Shown piece after piece: positions 33,866 through 38,046 of a DNA stretch of 38,046 bases. Below the pieces are notes generated by a model. That model ran no database searches and was not told where the DNA came from. It saw only the letters and a program-made list of their open reading frames with translations. Every line of letters starts with the position of its first letter. Position 1 is the first letter of the stretch. This DNA is from Bacteroidales bacterium. GTDB taxonomy: Bacteria > Bacteroidota > Bacteroidia > Bacteroidales > Bacteroidaceae. Made by a program: the position numbers and the translations under genes. The stretch covers positions 1 through 38,046 of the forward strand of contig JALEZQ010000001.1 in assembly GCA_022772475.1 (NCBI GenBank), given 5' to 3'.

Positions 33866-35743
33866 ATGGAGGAAAAGCACCAGAGCGCTGCCGAGCGCCG
33901 AGACTATCTGATGGGCATCGTGCACAACCTGCCCGAGACGCCGGGATGCTACCAGTATCTCGACGAGGAGGGGACGGTCATCTATGTGGGCAAGGCGAAA
34001 AACCTGAAACGCCGCGTCTCATCGTATTTTACGCGCGACCAACAGACGCGCAAGACGCAGTTGCTCGTCTCGCGCATTCGCGACATCCGCTACGTCGTGG
34101 TCAAGACGGAGGAGGATGCGCTGCTCTTGGAGAACAACCTTATCAAGCGCTACAAGCCGCGGTATAACGTCCTGCTTAAAGACGACAAAACCTACCCTTC
34201 CATCGCCATTTCCAACGAATACCTGCCGCGCATCTTCAAGACGCGGCGGCGCGGCGCACCGGGGGCGACGTATTACGGCCCCTACTCGCACGTGCCGACG
34301 ATGCTGGCGCTGCTGGACCTCTGCAAGACGCTCTACCACCCGCGGCCATGCCACCACATTTTTACGAAGGAGGGGGTGATGGGCGGAAAGTATGAGGTGT
34401 GCCTCGACTACCATATTCACAACTGCGGCGGACCGTGCGTCGGCCGACAGAGTCGCGAAGAATACGTCAAAAACATAGAGGCCTGCCGCGACATCCTCAA
34501 AGGGAATACGGGCGAGGTGGCGGCGCGGCTGCGCGACGAGATGATGCGCCTGGCGGACGACCTACGCTTTGAAGAGGCGGAGCAGATTCGCCTCAAGCTC
34601 GAAGCCATCGAGCGTTTCCAGGCGAAGAGCGAGGTGGTCAGTCAGGTGCTGCACAACATCGACGTCTTCCACATAGAGATGGACGAAAGCGTCGCTTTCA
34701 TCAACTATATGCACGTCACGCGGGGCTGCGTCAACCAGGCGTTTACCTTTGAATACCGCAAGCGCCTGGACGAGACGGAGGCCGAACTGCTGGCCTTGGG
34801 CATCGTGGAGATGCGCGAGCGCTACGGCAGTACGTCGCGCGAAATCATCGTACCCTTCCCCGTTGACCTGCCGGAGGGCTACGCCACGCAGACGGTGCCG
34901 CAGAAGGGCGAGAAACGCAAGCTCCTGGACCTCTCGCGTCTCAACGTGAAGCAGTATCGCTTCGACCGCCTGAAGCAGGCGGAGAAACTGAATCCGGAGC
35001 AGAAGGCGGTGCGCCTGATGAAGGAGATTCAGCGCGAACTGGGGCTGCCGCGGCTGCCGCTGCGCGTCGAACTCTTCGACAACTCCAACATCCAGGGCGA
35101 CGATGCCGTGGCGGCCTGCGTGGTGTTTGAGCGCCTCAAACCGGCCAAAAAGCTCTACCGCAAGTATGAGATAAAGACGGTCGTCGGCCCGGACGACTAC
35201 GCCTCGATGCGCGAGGTGGTGGGCCGCCGCTACCGCCGCGCCATCGACGAGGGCGACACCCTGCCGGACCTCATCGTGGCGGACGGCGGCGTAGGACAGA
35301 TGGAGATGATACGGCGCGTGGTGGAGGACGAACTGGGGCTGGACATCCCCATCGCGGGCTTGGCGAAGGACGGCCGTCACCGCACCCGCGAACTGCTCTA
35401 CGGCTTCCCGCCGGCAGCGGTGGGGCTCAAGCCGGGCGGCGAACTGTTCCGCCTGATGACGCAGATGCAGGACGAGGTGCACCGCTTCGCCATCACCTTC
35501 CACCGCCAGAAGCGCTCGAAGCGCCAGACGGCATCGGCGCTGGACCATATCGCGGGCATCGGGCCGAAGACGCGCGAGGCCCTGCTGCGCGCCCTGGGCA
35601 GCGTCAAGCGCATACAGACGGCGGGCGTCGAGGACATACAGGCGGTGGTGGGCAAGGCGCGCGGCGAGAAAATCTACGCCGCCATACACGCCGCCGACAG
35701 CGACGAGAATAACGCCGCCGACAGCGACGAGAAAGAAATCTGA
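33866..35743 (+). CDS. uvrC: UvrABC excinuclease subunit C
   Basis: UvrC makes both incisions in nucleotide excision repair. The 625-residue protein has an N-terminal GIY-YIG nuclease domain (PETPGCYQYL, VIYVGKAKNLKRRVSSYF; residues about 20-100). A UVR domain follows (LADDLRFEEAEQIRLKLEAI, about 228-247). The RNase H-like endonuclease half has RVELFDNSNIQGDDAVAACV, LIVADGGVGQ and GLAKDGRHRT. A C-terminal HhH pair (LDHIAGIGPKTREALLRALG) completes it. The last residues are a duplicated acidic octapeptide. It stands about 340 bp after mnmG, with no clear promoter seen, and begins a run with dtd, a MazG-like gene and deoC. Confidence 0.97.
   Translation: MEEKHQSAAERRDYLMGIVHNLPETPGCYQYLDEEGTVIYVGKAKNLKRRVSSYFTRDQQTRKTQLLVSRIRDIRYVVVKTEEDALLLENNLIKRYKPRYNVLLKDDKTYPSIAISNEYLPRIFKTRRRGAPGATYYGPYSHVPTMLALLDLCKTLYHPRPCHHIFTKEGVMGGKYEVCLDYHIHNCGGPCVGRQSREEYVKNIEACRDILKGNTGEVAARLRDEMMRLADDLRFEEAEQIRLKLEAIERFQAKSEVVSQVLHNIDVFHIEMDESVAFINYMHVTRGCVNQAFTFEYRKRLDETEAELLALGIVEMRERYGSTSREIIVPFPVDLPEGYATQTVPQKGEKRKLLDLSRLNVKQYRFDRLKQAEKLNPEQKAVRLMKEIQRELGLPRLPLRVELFDNSNIQGDDAVAACVVFERLKPAKKLYRKYEIKTVVGPDDYASMREVVGRRYRRAIDEGDTLPDLIVADGGVGQMEMIRRVVEDELGLDIPIAGLAKDGRHRTRELLYGFPPAAVGLKPGGELFRLMTQMQDEVHRFAITFHRQKRSKRQTASALDHIAGIGPKTREALLRALGSVKRIQTAGVEDIQAVVGKARGEKIYAAIHAADSDENNAADSDEKEI
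35689..35733 (+). repeat. 24-bp tandem duplication at the 3' end of uvrC
   Basis: CGCCGCCGACAGCGACGAGAA occurs at 35689-35709 and again at 35713-35733. The period is 24 bp, so the frame is kept and the acidic AADSDE unit is doubled at the C-terminus. Confidence 0.85.
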
Positions 35744-35783
35744 AATGGCGGGGCACAGCGCCCCACCCTATGCCGAAAAACAC

Positions 35784-35791
35784 TAACTTTG
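35784..35791 (+). promoter_or_regulatory. -7 box just before dtd
   Basis: TAACTTTG is a full -7 match only 8 bp before the dtd ATG, so a transcript from it would be nearly leaderless. No TTTG is found 19 nt upstream (CCCC instead). It could be fortuitous. Confidence 0.35.
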
Positions 35792-35799
35792 CACCTGAT

Positions 35800-36252
35800 A
35801 TGAGACTTGTCATCCAGCGCGTACAACGCGCCAGCGTAACCATCGGCGGCCACGAGAAGGCAGCCATAGGCAAGGGCCTGCTCATCCTCATCGGTATCGA
35901 GGAGGCCGACACCCGCGACGATGCCGACTGGCTCGTGGGCAAGGTGGCGGGCCTGCGCATCTTCGACGACGCCGACGGCGTGATGAACCTGAGCATCGAG
36001 GCCATCGGCGGCGACGTCATCGTCGTCAGCCAGTTCACCCTCATGGCGTCCTACCGCAAGGGCAACCGCCCGTCCTACATCCGCGCCGCGGGCCACGCCA
36101 CGGCCATCCCCCTCTACGACTACTTCTGCCGGGCCCTCTCCGAGCGTCTCGGACGCCCCGTCGGCACGGGCGAGTTTGGCGCCGACATGAAGGTAGGCCT
36201 CGTCAACGACGGCCCCGTAACGATATGTATGGACACGAAAAACAAGGAATGA
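35800..36252 (+). CDS. dtd: D-aminoacyl-tRNA deacylase
   Basis: Dtd hydrolyses D-aminoacyl-tRNA (and glycyl-tRNA-Ala), removing mischarged products. The 150-residue protein starts MRLVIQRVQRASVTIGGHEK and has the two signature motifs, SQFTL (VVSQFTLMASYRKGNRPSY) and GPVT near the C-terminus (VNDGPVTICMDT). The frame is open ten codons upstream, but the ATG at 35800 gives the conserved family start. It overlaps the next gene's ATG by 4 bp (ATGA). Confidence 0.96.
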   Translation: MRLVIQRVQRASVTIGGHEKAAIGKGLLILIGIEEADTRDDADWLVGKVAGLRIFDDADGVMNLSIEAIGGDVIVVSQFTLMASYRKGNRPSYIRAAGHATAIPLYDYFCRALSERLGRPVGTGEFGADMKVGLVNDGPVTICMDTKNKE

Positions 36253-36644
36253 TGCCCCACCCTTTCTCTGACGAAAAGCCCGCCGCGGCGGACCTCACGC
36301 TGCGCCAGGCGCAGGCCATGGTGGACAACTGGATACGCACCTACGGCGTGCGTTACTTCAGCGAACTGACCAACATGGCGGTGCTCACCGAGGAGGTGGG
36401 CGAACTGGCCCGCATCATGGCGCGCCGCTACGGCGACCAGTCGTTCAAGGCGGGCGAGCCCACCGACCCGGCCGACGAGATGGCCGACGTGCTGTGGGTG
36501 CTCCTCTGCTTAGCCAACCAGACGGGCGTGGACCTCACCGAAGCCCTACGCCGCAATATAGAAAAGAAGACGGCGCGCGACAACAAGCGCCACATCGACA
36601 ACCCCAAACTTTACGACAACCCCCACACCGACAACCATGAGTAA
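36249..36644 (+). CDS. MazG-like nucleotide pyrophosphohydrolase
   Basis: The 131-residue all-helical protein shows the metal-binding EExxE pattern in LTEEVGELARIMARRYGDQS and a second ExxD in ADEMADVLWVLLCLANQTGV. These are the hallmarks of the MazG/dUTPase-like NTP pyrophosphohydrolase superfamily. It probably converts a (perhaps non-canonical) NTP to NMP and pyrophosphate. The substrate is not predictable. The start at 36249 overlaps the dtd stop (ATGA). An ATG one codon later is equally possible. It overlaps deoC by 8 bp. Confidence 0.9.
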   Translation: MMPHPFSDEKPAAADLTLRQAQAMVDNWIRTYGVRYFSELTNMAVLTEEVGELARIMARRYGDQSFKAGEPTDPADEMADVLWVLLCLANQTGVDLTEALRRNIEKKTARDNKRHIDNPKLYDNPHTDNHE

Positions 36645-37581
36645 CCACTGCGATTGCCACTGCGACCACGACCACGAGGCGCAGCACGGCCACAACCACA
36701 TCAACCGCTACGAGGAGGCCTTCGCCCTCTTCGACCTGCACCTCCACGACGAGAATGTCACCACCGCCGTACGCCGCCTCATCGACGAGAAGAGCGCACA
36801 GTACCGCACCGACGAGGTCAAGCGCCAACTCCTCGCCGCCATCGAACTGACCACGCTGCGCGTCACCGACTCGCAGGAGAGCGTCCTGGCCTTCACCGAG
36901 CGCGTCAACCGCTTCGCCGACGCCCACCCCGACCTGCCCCACTTCGCCACGCTCTGCGTCTATCCCAACTTTGCCCGCATCGTCAGCGAAAGTCTTGAAG
37001 TAGAGGGTGTTGAGGTGGCCTGCGTCAGCGGCGGCTTTCCCTCGTCACAGACCTTTATCGAGGTGAAGACCACCGAGACGGCCCTCGCCGTCCACGACGG
37101 CGCCACCGAGATTGACATGGTGCTCAACGTCGGCGCCTTCCTCAGCGGCGACTACGAGACCTGTGCCGACGAGATAGAGGAAATCAAGGCTGCCGCCCGC
37201 GAATGCCCGCTGAAGGTCATCCTCGAGACGGGCGCCCTGCAGACGGCGGTGAACATCAAGAAGGCTTCCATCCTCTCCATCTACGCCGGCGCCGACTTCA
37301 TCAAGACCTCTACGGGCAAGATTGAGCCTGCCGCCACGCCGGAGGCCGCCCTCGTCATGTGCCAGACCATCAAGGAGTACTACGAGAAGACGGGCACGCG
37401 CATCGGCTTCAAGGCCGCCGGCGGCATCAGCACCGTTGACGACGCCATCGCCTACTACACCATCGTCCGCGAGGTACTCGGCGAGGAGTGGATCAAGCAG
37501 GGCCTCTTCCGCATCGGCACCAGCCGCCTGGCCAACCTCCTCGTCAGCGACATCCTCGGCGAGGAGACGAAGGCGTTCTGA
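36637..37581 (+). CDS. deoC: Deoxyribose-phosphate aldolase with His/Cys-rich N-terminus
   Basis: DeoC splits 2-deoxyribose 5-phosphate to glyceraldehyde 3-phosphate and acetaldehyde in deoxynucleoside breakdown. The 314-residue protein has the TIM-barrel core with CVYPNFARIV, GGFPSSQTF, EIDMVLNVGAFLSGDY, VILETGAL and the Schiff-base Lys in FIKTSTGK. FKAAGGIST then binds phosphate. The first 21 residues (HCDCHCDHDHEAQHGHNH core) hold seven His and three Cys, an unusual potential metal-binding extension not needed for catalysis. It overlaps the MazG-like gene by 8 bp and is followed by a terminator. Confidence 0.95.
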   Translation: MSNHCDCHCDHDHEAQHGHNHINRYEEAFALFDLHLHDENVTTAVRRLIDEKSAQYRTDEVKRQLLAAIELTTLRVTDSQESVLAFTERVNRFADAHPDLPHFATLCVYPNFARIVSESLEVEGVEVACVSGGFPSSQTFIEVKTTETALAVHDGATEIDMVLNVGAFLSGDYETCADEIEEIKAAARECPLKVILETGALQTAVNIKKASILSIYAGADFIKTSTGKIEPAATPEAALVMCQTIKEYYEKTGTRIGFKAAGGISTVDDAIAYYTIVREVLGEEWIKQGLFRIGTSRLANLLVSDILGEETKAF

Positions 37582-37615
37582 CCGCCTGCCGCCAGGCCAC
37601 ACATACCCCATTAAC

Positions 37616-37648
37616 GCCCGCTGCGACACCTGCCGCAGCGGGCCTTTT
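37616..37648 (+). terminator. Terminator of the uvrC-dtd-mazG-deoC run
   Basis: GCCCGCTGCG (37616-37625) pairs perfectly with CGCAGCGGGC (37634-37643) and is followed by CTTTTT. Confidence 0.9.
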
Positions 37649-37649
37649 T

Positions 37650-37866
37650 GTGGGACATGGACAGTACCTGAAATAAATCTCTACTTTCAAGACAAGCCCA
37701 TCCTCAAGTTCGCACACAGAGCATCACACATCGGCCATCACGCGGGGGTTCATCCCGATAGCGCGAACCGACATTTCTACAAATCTTCTTTTAGGAAAGT
37801 TTAACGGTATCGACTGCAAATTTGCCCGTTTCGCCCTCCGATTTGGCGGTCGCCCAATCGCGCCAC
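37650..37866. other. Gene-free stretch after deoC
   Basis: No gene, promoter or structured RNA is recognised between the deoC terminator and the TTTGGGCGACAG hairpins. Confidence 0.5.
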
Positions 37867-37925
37867 ACGGTTTGGGCGACAGTTTTTACGGTTTGGGCGA
37901 CAGAAAAAACAGTCGCCCAAACCGT
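37867..37925. repeat. TTTGGGCGACAG repeats forming a 14-bp perfect hairpin
   Basis: ACGGTTTGGGCGACAG occurs at 37867-37882 and 37888-37903. The complement GTCGCCCAAACCGT lies at 37912-37925, so the second copy and the complement form a 14-bp perfect stem with the loop AGAAAAAACA. The core is the same as in the 25239-25280 repeats, 12.6 kb away. Confidence 0.88.
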
Positions 37926-37949
37926 GGAAGTGCCTTTAGGACACGAAAA

Positions 37950-37970
37950 AAGGGCCCCACAGAGGCCCTT
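37950..37970 (-). terminator. Terminator-like hairpin, minus strand
   Basis: AAGGGCC and GGCCCTT (7 bp, 7-base loop) are followed on the minus strand by TTTTTT. It may end a minus-strand gene beyond the window, or act right after the promoter-like sequence at 37987-38018. Confidence 0.65.
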
Positions 37971-37986
37971 ATCTTCATTTCCACTG

Positions 37987-38018
37987 CAAAGATACAACAA
38001 AACGCGGCGAAAAGCAAA
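37987..38018 (-). promoter_or_regulatory. Promoter-like sequence, minus strand, near the right edge
   Basis: On the minus strand: TTTG (38018-38015), 20 nt, then TATCTTTG (37994-37987). Spacing is one base over the consensus. The transcript would start near 37981, only about 10 nt before the hairpin at 37950-37970. No gene follows it in the window. Confidence 0.5.
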
Positions 38019-38046
38019 TCGGCGCCGGAGGACGCAAAATGGCAAA

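Overview
This window is a chromosomal segment of an anaerobic Bacteroidota, most likely order Bacteroidales and unusually GC-rich. Four things point there. First, three promoters match the Bacteroidetes sigma-ABfr consensus exactly (TTTG, 19 nt, TAnnTTTG), ahead of frr, rplC and, on the minus strand, frdC. Second, the frdC-frdA-frdB order and single-subunit membrane anchor are those of Bacteroides-type fumarate reductase. Third, the long r-protein operon runs rplC to rplQ with secY, map, infA, rpmJ and rpoA embedded. Fourth, DUF2851 and PF13568-type outer-membrane barrel proteins are present. Genus and species cannot be fixed from the sequence alone.

Layout. 1-61: the first 20 codons of a minus-strand gene, probably a SulP anion transporter. 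304-2987: frr, rsgA, an NfeD-like membrane protein and mscL. 3099-3698: an AT-richer scar made of two truncated pseudogenes (DUF1016 nuclease N-terminus and a frameshifted GNAT acetyltransferase). 3875-4498: a TetR regulator. 4505-5268: a tandem array of ten complete and one partial 71-73 bp self-complementary units, lying between the convergent tetR and tdk genes. 5285-5860: tdk (minus). 6071-20759: the r-protein operon, from a perfect promoter to a strong terminator, with 26 genes. It starts at rplC; rpsJ is not next to it. 20829-21074: a cluster of small hairpin repeats. 21275-24778: frdCAB (minus). 24894-25900: about 1 kb without genes, holding a stray copy of the 72-bp array motif, a duplicated TTTGGGCGACAG motif, a 33-bp minisatellite and a terminator. 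25939-28545: outer-membrane barrel protein and DEAD-box helicase (minus). 28708-31544: DUF2851, hotdog thioesterase and dprA, closed by a perfect 12-bp terminator. 31646-37581: mnmG, a 151-bp MITE-like element, a parS-like site, uvrC, dtd, a MazG-like gene and deoC, then a terminator. 37650-38046: no gene, but further TTTGGGCGACAG hairpins and a minus-strand promoter-like and terminator-like pair.

The genes are mostly core housekeeping: translation (r-proteins, frr, rsgA, infA, map, mnmG, dtd), secretion (secY), transcription (rpoA), anaerobic respiration (frdCAB), nucleotide salvage (tdk, deoC) and DNA repair or uptake (uvrC, dprA). The unusual content is in the intergenic DNA. At least five structured repeat families were found, two of which recur at sites about 12-20 kb apart in the window. 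The 72-bp array is the best candidate for something undescribed. The parS-like site suggests that the mnmG-uvrC interval lies in the origin-proximal, ParB-bound part of the chromosome.
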